Shown piece by piece: positions 12,111-24,400 of a stretch of DNA of 64,000 nt. How positions within the stretch are numbered: position 1 is the first letter of the stretch; each line of letters begins with the position of its first letter. The DNA comes from Apricaphanius iberus (Eukaryota > Chordata > Actinopteri > Cyprinodontiformes > Aphaniidae), in the NCBI GenBank assembly GCA_028564705.1, contig JAPXFQ010002705.1, positions 62,001-126,000 of the forward strand. Direction: 5' to 3'. Below the pieces are notes generated by a model. That model made no database searches and was not told the origin of the DNA. It saw only the letters and a program-made list of their open reading frames with translations. A program made the translations under genes and the position numbers.

Positions 12111-13100
12111 GATGCAGCAGAAATTGATCTAAAGAATTAAAGGAGAGAAATATATTTATGAAAAACTGAAAAACAAATAAACAACAAAATTAAGCATTAA
12201 AAACCGCAAACAAAACAACCAAAAAAGGACACAAAATTGGCAAAATATTGAGAATACAGAAACTGCTACAAGAACCACAATAAAGTCATGACAAATTACA
12301 TATAATTTGCCAGTTCACGTCATCTTGAATGTTTCTTTTTCCAATGTATATTTATTGATTTTTACGATTTCTACAAGGCAAATTTCAATATCACAAGAAC
12401 AAACATTCAATGAAATATCTGTTTGTTGGTTAAATTAAAATAATAAATAAATAAAAACAAACCAAGGGGGATAACAGAGTGTTAAATAATACATTTCCAT
12501 CTAGTCTTTATTGTCCAATTAATAAATGCTAAATCTTAAACCTTAAGGTGTTAGGATTCTGTGGCTGTGTGCTGTGGATGTGTTGGTGTTCTTTCTGCAA
12601 CATTCTCTGCAGGGCGTGGCAGGCAGCAGCCACCAGGTATTCCTCGTTGGTCATCATCACCATCCAACTCAAAAGGTGAGCGGCCCCTGCAGACGCTATC
12701 TGTAAAAGGAATTTGGATAGCTCGTTTATAAACTTTGACAATGTGACTAAAAAATAAAGTGCCCACACCAAACGGGAGTGCATCATTCACAATAAATCTA
12801 TACAAACACCCAGACTTTTGTAAAATATATCCTAGAGCTCACCTCAGAGGGCTACAAGTAAGATGTTCAATTAATTGACTGACCAGCTCAAAGGCGCAAT
12901 AACTCACTGACTCACTACAAACGGCAACAACGTAGCAGTATGCTGCTCCGTCGCTGCTGTTACGCTGCTCGCCTGTCCACCCCAACAACACCTGCAGTTG
13001 CAGAGAAGAGCAGAATGTACCTTCTCCTGGACACCACTGGACTTATTTAATTAAATCATTTTAGAAATAACTCACCTGTCGCCTGCGTCTGATGTTGTGC
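12111..13100. other. AT-rich DNA, then a GC-richer unrecognised block
   Basis: 12111-12530 is AT-rich with nothing recognised. 12550-12720 (minus strand) has two overlapping frames after an acceptor-like TTTTACAG; residues such as MMTNEEYLVAAACHALQRML could be an exon of a transposon-encoded protein, but no family could be assigned. 12880-13080 has further GC-rich sequence without a coherent frame. Confidence 0.3.
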
Positions 13101-14514
13101 TGAGTTTGAGTCTGGAAAACAAATCATGTAATAAGGGGTCATCTATAGTTTCAAATATCCTAATATTGCTCTCCAAACGTTCTAAAATTTCTGACTGTTG
13201 TCACACACTTCATATCTCAGCTTTTCAATGTGTAAGACTCCGATGCATTCCCTTAGCCAGGTTTTAAACTTCGGTGGAGAATACGATTTCTACAGTTTTG
13301 AAATACACCTTTTCGCAATAACCATACCATATGTTTACATTGACTTTGAATTATGACCTAATTTTTCAATTGTAGTAGGGTATCCAAGCAGAACACTTTC
13401 AGGATCATGGTCAACAGTTAAATTCAGTGCACAAGAGTAACATCTACATATGGATGACCAGAAGAGTCGAGCATAACCAAAATCGGTGTGCTAATGTACA
13501 GTAAGCCATTTTACACCTATTACAGAGAGGCGAGGTATGGGAAAAGATTTTCGAAAGATAATCGACTGTTCCATGTCCAGACCGATAGTTGGCAACAATG
13601 CGACTGCAAGCCTATAGATAGATATAGATAGAGATATTGTCCTTGGAGGAAATGGGCCAGAACGCAAACTCACTCTTCAATGCTCGTCACTCATCCGTGC
13701 CATATGGCTGTGCAGGAGGCTACGGCCGCAACACAGGGACAGAGAGATGAGGGACAGATGCATGAGTAGGTGGATGTTTTTCTGACAAGTGCAAAGCACG
13801 TAAGTATAGAAGGATAATTAGGGTTACTTGCTAGGTAATGTGACGTTTGCAGATAATATTTCAGGTTGCTACATTTTTATGTATACCCCTATGAGACAAA
13901 ACTATTGCACTTTTTACAGTTGGTTAGCTATTAAAACACAATATAAACATGACAGCATCAACATGAAAGCAGAAGAAATATTTAATAAAAGTAATTAAAC
14001 CTTTTTTGTGCACACTGCAAAAACTGCACATCTAATCAAGAAAAAAAAAATCTTGTTTCCCGCTAAAAAGTAATTTTAGTCTTGTTTTGATACTTATATA
14101 CTAAGCAAGAGCAGAAGGTGTTGGTTTATTAATCTTATTTAGAGTACATTTCTCATTTGTGGAATTCTCACCAAGTGCAATTTGTCTTGTTTCATTGGCA
14201 GATTATTTCTTTTAATTTAAGAAGCTTTCGACTAAAATCTAATATTTTATGGGTTACGTTAGTACCATTTACCAACTCATACCATTTGTTTTTGTGTGTT
14301 TTATGTAGTTACCTCTTCTGCATATTGTTCAGCAGAGAAACATTTAAAGAGAGTTGTTTATTTCTCCGATATCAACTATGAAGATATTTGAAGAGAACGT
14401 TATTTATTTCTTAGTGAGTATTCTGCACTATGCTTTTAATACATCTTTTACTCAACATCAGTGATAATGCTATAATTTGGAAGGTACAATATAATGGGTT
14501 AATATTTAAGTATT
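13101..14514. other. Intergenic, nothing recognised
   Basis: Short GATA/TAGATA-type simple sequence near 13613-13638. Otherwise no gene or repeat boundary that could be supported. Confidence 0.45.
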
Positions 14515-14639
14515 TTGAGGCCCGCGTCTGTTAATGATGAGTTTTCACGCGCATCTGTTGTGGGCTGGGCCGAGTCAAAGTTCAGGGCTGTTTTTCAGTC
14601 CCAGTGCCCCACTGATCATCAGAGACCCTTCTCACTTGC

Positions 14640-14740
14640 TCAAATACGACCAGCTGCAATAAGTGGCTGTATGGCTGCACAATCAGGTTCAAGAACAGCT
14701 TTCATCCAAGAGGTTTCTCCCTCATAAACACACAGAAACC
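14640..14740 (+). pseudogene. Possible LINE C-terminal relic
   Basis: One frame reads TIRFKNSFHPRGFSLINTQ, resembling the final R...SF.P.A..LLN block that ends many CR1/Rex-group LINE ORF2 proteins. Only this short block is visible. Confidence 0.3.
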
Positions 14741-14825
14741 CATACCTTTCCCATGCTGAATTTAAGCAGGTCAGTCTTCCCCTTTTGGCACTGGTCACCT
14801 TGTACTATAAAAAAAAATCTCTAAA

Positions 14826-14841
14826 TGTGTGTGTGTTTGTG

Positions 14842-14873
<32 letters not shown>

Positions 14874-14874
14874 C
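14826..14874 (+). repeat. (GT)n microsatellite
   Basis: Runs of GT interrupted by TTTG and GC, ending in GTGCAT. Confidence 0.95.
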
Positions 14875-14879
14875 ATCTG

Positions 14880-15215
14880 GGACTGGTTGCACAAAAGCAG
14901 GATGAAGACATCTGGGATAAGTGACCAAGCCGAGCTTATTAAATCCAAAACAAGACCTCCCAGGCTTAAATGGTTACACAAAGAACCAAGTCAGGTGTAC
15001 CCTATTCATGGTTCCCTCAACTAGACCCGGCCACCAATCACAGATTCACTTAGTGTATTCACCATGGCAAGTGGGAGGCTTACTTTACTTACTGAGGGAG
15101 AAATCCTCGTGAAGGAATACAAGGGTGTAAAAGACTAAATAAAAAAGATAAAGCTAAGAAAACAGCATGGCAAAGTATTGCTGACCACCTGAATCTGTAA
15201 GTAGTGTACAATAAC
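14880..15215 (+). pseudogene. PIF/Harbinger Myb-SANT-like companion protein relic
   Basis: From ATG 15064: MASGRLTLLTEGEILVKEY, then after a stop the frame continues with LRKTAWQSIADHLNL. This is the trihelix/Myb-like start of the DNA-binding companion encoded by Harbinger transposons (NAIF1-like family). Two in-frame stops within about 50 codons make it dead. 14880-15063 is probably the 5' end of the same element; no terminal repeat was confirmed. Confidence 0.55.
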
Positions 15216-15426
15216 ACACTGACCGCTCTGCTGAAACATGACTATTAAATCAAACTAGTTAATTCACATCCAAAAAATGTTGTACTCTGATTATGAATCA
15301 GATCTATTTTTAATTTAAATAAACTGAAGAAATGATTGAAATTGGGTAAATGTAACACCATCGGACTATAAATCAGATAAACAAGTCAACTGATTATAAT
15401 ATTAATAAGATTAATAACTTGAATGT

Positions 15427-15765
15427 ATAGTGGAGCAAAAAAAGTAAAGTAAGTAGTCCCACTTAAGAAGATGAGAAAGGTCTGTAATCTTCATCATAGG
15501 TACACTCCAACTGTGAGAAACTGAATTTAAAAATAAAAATCACTTTGTATGATTTTTAAAGAATGTCTATGTATAATGTTGGAGAAAATAAGTATTTAGT
15601 TAATTACAAAAGTTCACATAAATACCTGATAATGTAACCTTGGTTGGCAATGACAGACTTCAAACCTTTCCTATAGGTCTTCATCGGGTTTACACAAATT
15701 TTAGCTGGTATTTTGGCCCCTTCTTCCATGCAGATCTTCTCTAGAATTGAAATGATTTTTATTTC
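15427..15765 (-). mobile_element. Tc1/mariner element end with transposase C-terminus
   Basis: The left edge AGTGGAGCAAAAAAAGTAAA followed by CCCACTTAAGAAGATGAGAA and TTCATCATAGGTACACT is the well-known terminus of a teleost Tc1 family. On the minus strand, 15747-15614 reads [20 protein letters not shown] and [15 protein letters not shown], the C-terminal end of that Tc1 transposase. Only this end remains; the rest of the transposase is missing or scrambled to the right. Confidence 0.8.
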
Positions 15766-15789
15766 AAAAGTAAAATCACATTTTAGGAC

Positions 15790-15872
15790 CGCACATCATA
15801 ACTAAAGTCAAGCATGGTGCGGGTTCTGTTAAAGTCTGGGGTTGCTTTGCTGCCCCAGGACCTTGATAACTT
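15790..15872 (+). pseudogene. Tc1 transposase DDE-domain fragment, plus strand
   Basis: Reads VKHGAGSVKVWGCFAAPGP then stops; the HGGGSVMVWGCF block is diagnostic of Tc1-type transposases. It lies on the opposite strand to the adjacent Tc1 C-terminus, so it is either a second insertion or the result of an inversion. Confidence 0.75.
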
Positions 15873-16429
15873 GCATAAGAGAATTAACAATGAATAATGG
15901 TCTATGAAAAAAAAACCTGTAATGTCTGATCATAATTTTGTGACCCTCATCACATCAGAAAGTCAAATGACTGAAAAAGAATATATAAAATTAAGTTATT
16001 GAATTAAATTAAATTTTAATTAAATTACATTTTCAATGGTTGAAAAAGCAATTGAGAGCCAGCCCTGTTTTTACATACTGCTAGGTTTGTTTGTAAGGCT
16101 TTTCCACTACAATGAATAAAATCATCATATGAAAAAACAGCATTTTGTGTTTGATTAAGTTATGTTTATTTAATATTAGAAGTGGTTGAATTTTATTTTA
16201 ATTATGGTTATATTCTTTATTTCTCCATAGTTACAGGCTTTTCATGGACACAGTCATGTTGTGACGTACTTTCAATTTTAATTACATTAATAAAATTTGA
16301 TTGCAGCCACTGTTCTAACCTTGATTTAAGCATATTTTTAGGGGATGAAGAGGATATGCTCTTCATACAACAGGAAATGAAGGAATGCTTGTTGAAAAAA
16401 GGAAAAAAGCCAAACATAACATAGCATGA

Positions 16430-16625
16430 CCATGACGCAAGGGCTGTCCATCACCAACCCAACTTACCCCAATTTTCTTACGATCCATCAATGGACAGTG
16501 AATGTCTGAGATTGGTCAGCCCAACACCTGACATCGATCATTTCACCAGAATAGTGCTCTACAGTCAATGTAATCAGTACTCAATGCAGCGTTTGGGTAC
16601 TAAATATTGCAAGGCCAGTCTATTT
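16430..16625 (+). repeat. Dispersed repeat, copy 1 (pair with 61735-61990)
   Basis: Shares an aligned order of blocks with the right-end copy: GACGCAAGGGCTGTCCATCA, CCCAATTTTCTTACGATCCA, CAATGCAGCGTTTGG. Probably a non-autonomous DNA element; ends not resolved. Confidence 0.55.
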
Positions 16626-17099
16626 TAATGTGGTCTTTTGGCGATTTTGAACGCAAGGTGTAGAGAACAACAAAACAGACTGCTGTGTTTGTTTATATGT
16701 GTTTTTAGAGTATTCAATACACTGAAGTTTTAGTAAAAAGTTTTCAAGCTCAATAAAAGCTTACTTTTATTGCTCCTTGAAGAGGAATACGTTTGCAAGA
16801 TGAGGAAAATAATCTCTCGTTGACACTGTAATGGTATGTAGATCCACCTGAAAACGTTAGGACCCCCTGCTGTCCTGGTTGAGAATGGCAATGCAACACT
16901 AAAAAACAAACTGAGAAGTTAATGTCTTTGTCAGTAAGTCTGTGTCGGGGTGCAAACTTGCTGATGGAGAAGTATAAACTAAGCTATCAGCCATAGCAAT
17001 GCCCACCGCTCCTGCTAAAGGAGGAGCAAAAGAAATCTATCAATGTTAAGATTAATTGGAAGGAAATTATGCACCCTGGAAATCAATATACTGCCTTTA

Positions 17100-18760
17100 A
17101 AAGAATGAGATTACAATTCTGAAAAAAGTACCTTTAACATCCCTGACATCAATTAACGATGTTGAGAAATCTGTGTTAAGTGCAGAGGTATTTAACACCT
17201 GACAATTGTGTGCTTTATTGAAGAGGATCAAGGTGATTTAAATATTTCACTGATTTCCTGGGCACATTAACACACAACTTTTGTTTTTTTTTAAGAAATT
17301 TAAATATTTAATTTGTCTTTATACATGGTAACATCAGCATTTACGCCCCTGCTCAGTCAGAGAGCAATGACAAAATCAATATCTTTAAAGAAACATGGTC
17401 GTTGTGTAATTTAATGATTTTGTTCTCTAATTAGACCCAATAAACAAGGTGCCAATTGAGTTAATTACTTGCTGAATTAAGAACTGGAATGTTTTATTGT
17501 GTTTTTATTTGTTTTCAAAGCATTCTAACCTACCTGTGGTCAAGTATTTTGTCTGCTTACCTCGTCTCGCTTTTACCAATCTTTCACAACCATTTCTTCT
17601 CCTTTTGCTTACATTTTTTTTCTCCTCCTTTTCTTCTTCTGGCCTGATTGTGCACTTTGCAGCAGCCATTAGTCTAAAGTACAGCCTCTCATGCATTAAC
17701 CATTGGCCCATATTGGCTCCCATTAGCTTCACCGTCTTTCATGGAGAGAGCTGAGGTGTTGGGAGACAGACAGAGTAGGGGTCTGATGCTTATTCAAATT
17801 CTCCCAAGCAGGCAAACCATCTTGCACTTATTAGCATCCTGCCAAGTTCTAACTTCAGCAAGGGTTAGCATTTTACAAAGGAGGGTTTAATATTCATAGT
17901 GACAGGAGAGCAAGATCAAGTGTGCACGTTTGCATAAGCCTAACGACTCATGCGCTAATTGTGATTGGCTGATTTGCTGCACGACTGCCAGATGGGCTGC
18001 TGATTGAGAGACTGGCACTTTTGAAGCTGGGAATATAAATGTTAAAACATAATCACATGAAATATGACCTTTAGAGCGCTTCTGAACATGTGGGCTCTCT
18101 CATTAGCAAAGTGTTTTGATGTTTCTCTCTCAGTAAATAATTCAAGTCTTTGCTCCAGTCCTATTCATTTGCAGCACAGTATGTGTAAGAAAGAGGCTGT
18201 TGATGCCTTTTTGCATCTTATCTACAGTTTGGGTGACTTACCACATAGTCTTGCTCTCCCACCAACCTCTAAAATATCTTTCAAATAACTAATCTTTTAA
18301 CTCTTCAAAGGTATAGCTTTATAGCTGAACTTCTAACACTTTTATAAATAAACCTTTTTCAGTGAAGGTTGTGGAAGCTAAACGCCAAGGAAAAGGAAAT
18401 AATATAACAAGGATTTGAGGCAGTGCTCTGTTTATATTGTTTTCTACTTGCACGTTTGACATCTGACAGTTGAAGCTCCACTGTGTTCCTACTGTTCACA
18501 TTTGCAGCAGGTATCAATTAGCTCTGTTAAAGGATACATTTAGCACAGTTATTTAATTAAGAGCACGGCAGTGTCTATGTTTTACAACCACTGTGAAATG
18601 TAATTACTTGCTTTATTAATTTGCTAAATATCTACTCTGTTAAACACTGTATTTGTGCAGTTCAGATACCATCTGTTTGTTGCATTAAAAAAAAAAAAAG
18701 TCAGAGCTGATCCAGAGAGCCATCTGCATTTATTGGCAGGCTTTGTAAAGATGTGTAAAA
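17100..18760. promoter_or_regulatory. Candidate conserved non-coding block
   Basis: About 1.6 kb without recognisable transposon sequence or coding frames, dense in words typical of developmental enhancers: TAATTA/TAATTG/ATTAATT sites (17410-17480, 18550-18640), POU-like TTTGCATA (17928-17935), ATTTGCAG, and CCAAT/ATTGG words near 17960. Such blocks are often deeply conserved among vertebrates, but conservation cannot be tested here; base composition alone could produce many of these words. Confidence 0.3.
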
Positions 18761-20920
18761 ACCCTTAAAATTAATTCTACTTTTATTTTAATGGCACGTT
18801 GATAGTTTTATTTTTATGGGGAAGAAACAACCTTAAAAATAATTGTTTTTAAAACAGTGGTGGCACAGTTATTAGTTTGCCTGATGTTAATGCTTTACAC
18901 AACCTTTTATTAGGACTTAAATGGCACATTCAGAATAATCAAGCGTTGTCCATTTTTTTTTGCAAAATGTCTACAGTCTTATGTCCTCTTTCATTCCCTT
19001 TCCTCTTCAGGTCTGTAAACTGAGATAACCATACGGTAGAAGAAAGCTGAGTTTGTGTCAGGTAAACTATTTGTATATTTTTTTGACCATGCATTTCGAA
19101 TCATAAGCTTATGGAAAGGCCAGATGATGATTCATAAGTCCTAGGAAAGATAACCTAAGCAGGGAATCAACAGTCAGACCACTGAGACAGCTGCAGTTGT
19201 TGTTTTCTATCATAAAGAATATCAGGTAAGAAATTGCTTCCTTTAACTGTAATTTTTGCTTTGCTATATCTGCTTTTAATGTAAAACATAAGATTACATC
19301 CATATTAAATGTATTATTAGTCTTTTCTAAATGTTCCTGTTTTCCCACAATACTTTGATTCAGGTGTAATAGTTTTTTTTGTTTTTTTTTTCGTTTTGAA
19401 TTAGTCAGCTAACGGAAAGAACAGTGCCGTGCAGAAGAATTATGATTTTGTAACATTTCTGTTCCAGCATAAATAGCAGACTTAACTTATAAAAGGTTCT
19501 AAGCCCAAACTACGTTTTAAAAGAATTAACCACTAACTTGAGTGGCGTAACAGACGATGTCCTCAGAATACCATTTTAAAAACTAAATCACTGTAGTGAT
19601 TTTTATACAGAACCCAGGCAGAAATTGCAACATCTGTCTGAATGCTGCCAGAATGTAGTTATACAAATTACTGTTTTTATCCAAAATGTTCATTCATCAG
19701 TGTAGGAAATTACAGGGAGAGTAGGCTTGTCACACAGTGCCTTTTATACCCTGAATGAGGTGACGGTGTATTAAATCTTCAAGTTGCTGCTCAAAGACAG
19801 CATTTTTCCAGAATTTCCCCTTGTGTATCTCCGCGCTGTGTAGACTATCCCATGATACGCCTATACAACATGCTGCCGAAACCATCGATATCCTATGGCC
19901 GAAACACTCCCGACCTGCAAGCACCAACATTAACATGAGTTGCCAGGTATGGATTCAGACCCGGAGGTTGGGGGATTGGGGCCACAACCGCAGCCAAAAT
20001 AAACCTACTAGTAGTGAAGGTAATCATGCACTCAATGGCGCTCTCTCGCAGTAAATTTTTTTTCAAGTAATGCTAGATTTCATTCGAGCATTCCTGACAA
20101 AGCCTAGCTAAAACCATGGTGGTTAAAAAGAGGGAAAAGATCAAATCTGGCAACACTAGTCATCAAGTCGCCGATGTCAAACTGCAGCATGCGGTATGCA
20201 GGCAAACTCCAGTGATTGCTGGAGCAGCTGTAATTTGGTATCAATGAATGAAGCGGCATATTCGTATTACCACCTAAAATATTTTTTGCAAACTTAGTGG
20301 TGATACAAGTGGGACAATTCTTACATTTTTGTATAAACTTTGCTGTCGGGTCTCAAGAAACCACACATCAACAACGTCAACAGCAAACATAAAACATCCG
20401 GCTGGCCAGCCTTTCAAGGTATGTGAAAGTCACAAAAAAATTCCAAAAACACTGCAACAATGTACAAAAAGAAAACAAAATCCTATACCACCGTTTTTTG
20501 GGGGGATTTTTTTTGTCCATTATTTGACAGGGATTTAAGGGGAAGTACTTCAAGTATTTAGAATACAGTACCAGGATTCAGCAAAGTAACGAAATAAGTT
20601 ACAAAATACATTTTAAAGTAGGTATTCCAAATTCTGTAACTAAATACATTTACAAAGTATTCTCCCCAACACTTTAAAGACCTTACATTATGGAACTCTC
20701 AGACACAAATTTGCATATTTCGAACGTTCCTCGAATGCTTCACCAGTGTCCAGATCACAGCGTTGTGCTTCAGACAATCATCTGCCAATTTTTCCCATTG
20801 AAAGGAGTGAAGGTAAAGAATTATGTTTGTGTTTGGCCTTTAAAAAAAAGATTTATATACCTACAGATTTGTTTTTTAATTTTTAATTTATTTTCAATAT
20901 TTGGCAACTTGTTTGTCAGT
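18761..20920. other. Intergenic with unassigned repeat-like blocks
   Basis: No gene. 19820-20060 and 20090-20260 are GC-richer than the surroundings and may be old element pieces. 20335-20410 reads KLCCRVSRNHTSTTSTANIK, faintly like the end of a BED finger, too weak to call. Confidence 0.35.
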
Positions 20921-20959
20921 GGGTGAAATGAACCGACAACCCCCCCGCAGACAGGACCT

Positions 20960-21350
20960 AGAAGAGAGAGATATTAGAAGGGTGGTACAGGAGTGAACGA
21001 AAGCGTGGAATCGGGATGCTGCGAATGGTGGATGCTGCGAAAGAAAGGGGGAGTGGTTAATAGGGATAAGTCGGCAGGATCCGGAGAGAGAGAGAGAAAG
21101 AGAAGGCGGGTCGGCAGGACCCGGAGAGAGAGAGAAAGAGATGGCGGGTCGGCAGGACCCAGAGAGAGAGAGAGAAAGAGAGGGTGGTTTGGCAGGACCC
21201 AGAGAGAGAGAGAGAATGAGGAGGCGGGTCGGCAGGACCCAGAGAGAGAGAGAAAGAGGAGGCGGGTCGGCAGGACCCAGGGAAGGAGAAGAGGAGGCGG
21301 GTCGGCAGCACCCAGGGAAGGAGAAGAGGATGTGAGTCGGCAGGACCAGG
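20960..21350 (+). repeat. Purine-rich minisatellite (GGAGAGAGAG... units)
   Basis: About seven units of 35-43 bases from 21068 to 21345, each starting TCGGCAGGACCC (or a near variant), followed by a GAGAGA run and ending GGAGGCGGG. The plus strand is nearly all purine. Units are diverged and of variable length, so all the long open frames on both strands here are by-products of repeat structure, not genes. Confidence 0.9.
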
Positions 21351-21429
21351 CGACCTATAGGGATGGGAAGGGAGGGGCGAAAACGAACGAGACAGAAGAG
21401 AAATGAGAGGTAGGCAGGGTTCATATGTG

Positions 21430-24400
21430 TATCGCGGTGTGATTAGAAGCGCAAGGGAGGCCGGTGATGCCAGGTGCGGCAAGTTTAGGGCTGATTAGGA
21501 CAAACGAAGCAAGTTTGAAGCGTGGCCTTGCTCATGAACTTAAGTTAACTTGTTAACTTCATGTGACAAATCAGTCGCAAGTCAGAAAGAAATGCGAATA
21601 AATAAAAATTATACACTATATATCTATAGTCAAACTGTCTATATTGAAAGTGAACTTAAATGTGTCTTTTTTTTTTATTCCCCTTCTTGCCCACACCTGT
21701 TGATTATTTTTCCTGCATTGTCCCAATGACGTGATTATAAAAAACATCACTCCCATTTTATGGGTATCCCGTGGGAACCATAAGACCCACTGGGATCCCA
21801 AAAAATAGTCAGCCTCTATTTCAGATGTATCACAATCTTTCTTTGTCAACATTTGGTTCTCGACTGTCTTGTCTTGATTTCTTTTTGTCTTTCATGTTTT
21901 TTTTATTACGTGTTGGTGCATGGACATTAATATAACTAGAAGCAGCAGGAAGCACAAACAAAATTTAAAAGGAAGTTGTTAGAGGTCTGTGTGCTCATGT
22001 CACTTACTTCTGGGCTAGGTATCAATTAAAATTTCAAGCATCGATTCAATTCCGAATGTCAAGAGCAGGAATTGATTATCACGATCCAATCTGATTCAAT
22101 CTGATCCAGTTCGATATTGGTATGGCTCAGTACAATTGTAAAAAAAAAAAATTTGAGCTGTTATCCTAATCATATGCGTATAATTCAATTACTTAACATT
22201 GAGTGAGTAACAGTTCAGCAGGGGAAACCTTTTTAACCCTTTCAGACACAAGACTTAAAATGGCCGTCTGGATTTTTCCTTCCTGTGATAGCTGTAAAAA
22301 GTCCAGGAAGTTTTTTTTTTTTACTTTTCTTGTGTATATACTGTGAGAGTTAGATGAGAAATTAGGATTTATATTTTAATTAAGGACATGTGTTACTATG
22401 AAGGAAAAACATGTTGAAAGATATTAAGAGATTAAATTGTTTAATGAAATTGATTTGCTTTTCCATATACATCTAAAAAAATGAATTCTAATAGAATTGT
22501 TAAGATAAAGTCTAAATATAACGTTTCATTATTTAGAAACTGTTTTGAGTACAAACTTTAGCTTGTTATGTGATTTCATCTTAAATATCACCAAATGAAT
22601 TTATTATGTCTAAAAAAAATGTATTAAACTATAAAATCATAACAGTGATTGTTTATGACCTCGGGGGTGGGGGAAATGAATGAAATAATTTTACAGAATA
22701 GAAAACTGATGTAGCTGTCTTTTGGAAGCTTTAGTGAGATGCCAAACCTGCACCTAGCTTTGAGATGCTTATGGTTACATATCACAAACGAGAAGTATTG
22801 CTTTGGATGTATAAGTCTTTCTATATTATATATCAGAAAAACGTAAGGTCATGACAGTTTTTTGTTTTTTTTTCTGAGGTTGTCTATGTGTGTTGAACAG
22901 AAGGAGGATGTCTGTTTAGACGCTTTCCAATGAATGGGCTTATTCAAGTGGAGAATGTTTGTTTTCTCTTTCCAGCTAAAACAGTCTCTTTAAATCCCTG
23001 CAGGACTTGAAGGGCTGTACTCTCCCTTTCTTGATATTGATGCAATCTGATGCTCACATCTGTGTATCTGTAAGGCATGTTTTCTTTCCACTGGCTGGTT
23101 ACTTTAAGGAGAGAATATGATACAGGTTTTTTGCTGAAACAATAGTAGAATGTTCTCAAATACCATTCAGGTTTGTTTCTTCTGTAGCTGATCAGGCATC
23201 ATCAGAACATGTTTTACCTGCTCTGTGTAAAACTGCGATTTCAATCCTTATGAGGTTTGTGTCTGAAACATGTTCCTGCAATGTCAGAGCTGGCTCAAGG
23301 TTCTATCAGGCCTTAAGCAGAATTAGATTTGGGGCCCATCTTCCTGTTACAGCATCACTGGCTGGGCCTAGAATCAATCTCTTCTATAATTGGTTATGCT
23401 TTGCTGAGATATATTTGAGATCAAACCAGGCTCAAACACAAACAAAGGATTACGCTCATAGCATCAGACTGTGCCTATGGTAACACAGCAATCAAACAGT
23501 GATACCACAAGTTTCAAATCAAATTGAATACTATTCTCATTCTCAATTAATGTATTTTTAAAGTGTAGATCTGTGCTAGGTTTCAACCCTTTATGGGAGG
23601 CCCCTGATGTTTTGGGGGGCCCAAAGTTTGCTTTTTGGTTGGTGTGGCTTATGTAACAACATGATTATTTAAAATTATTTGTTTCTACAAGTTTGGAACT
23701 TCTTTAATTTAAAAATTATCTTACTTAAAATACATGCCGACATGTATACTTACGGCTCAACATTCTGTTAAATGCCTCTTGTTGCAGAGAAATAACATGT
23801 TTATGAAGTCATCAGCAGGCTACTGATATATTCATTAACCAGTCTTCTTGGTAGAATTCGTAGTGTTCATTTAGACTTGTTTGATTTCTGGAACAGATGT
23901 TATTGAGCATAACCCATTAAATAAAGCTTAGGACAGACCTTTTACAGAAGCATATTGTTATCCTGTCTTATCTATTTTATGAACTGTTTTGATGTATGAT
24001 TGAAATTATTGTTCTATTAAAAGACACGGTTTTGTCAAAGTGTAATCTGTTTAGCTGTTTATTTGTGGCAAAGTTTGAATGTGGTGCTCCTCCGACTGTT
24101 CTCTTAGTTATATGCACCAGTACCACTGAGAGTAAAACGAGAAACAAACATGATATAAACACCAGCTCCTCTGTAATGGAAAAGGTGGCACTATGAGCCA
24201 ATGAGACTATGTGAATCTTCACAAACATTCTGGATTTGATGTCAGCGGCAACTGATGAAAATCAAATAGCCTCCAACATGTTTGCAACTTTTTAACAGAA
24301 CTATTATTATCCTGACAATTTACTCAAGTTTCTACTTTCTGTTTTAAGAAAAGACATTTAAGGCTTAATGACAATAAGGTTCTTCTAATCTTAAAGTAAT

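Noticed and set aside
12529..12805. Overlapping minus-strand frames after an acceptor-like site
   Set aside because: Neither frame matches a known family and no matching donor or neighbouring exon was found; left as unassigned.
20894..21482. Long open frames on both strands (up to 176 residues), rich in Arg/Glu/Gly or Ser/Leu/Pro
   Set aside because: They follow the purine minisatellite, are open in several frames at once and have no domain; artefacts of the repeat.
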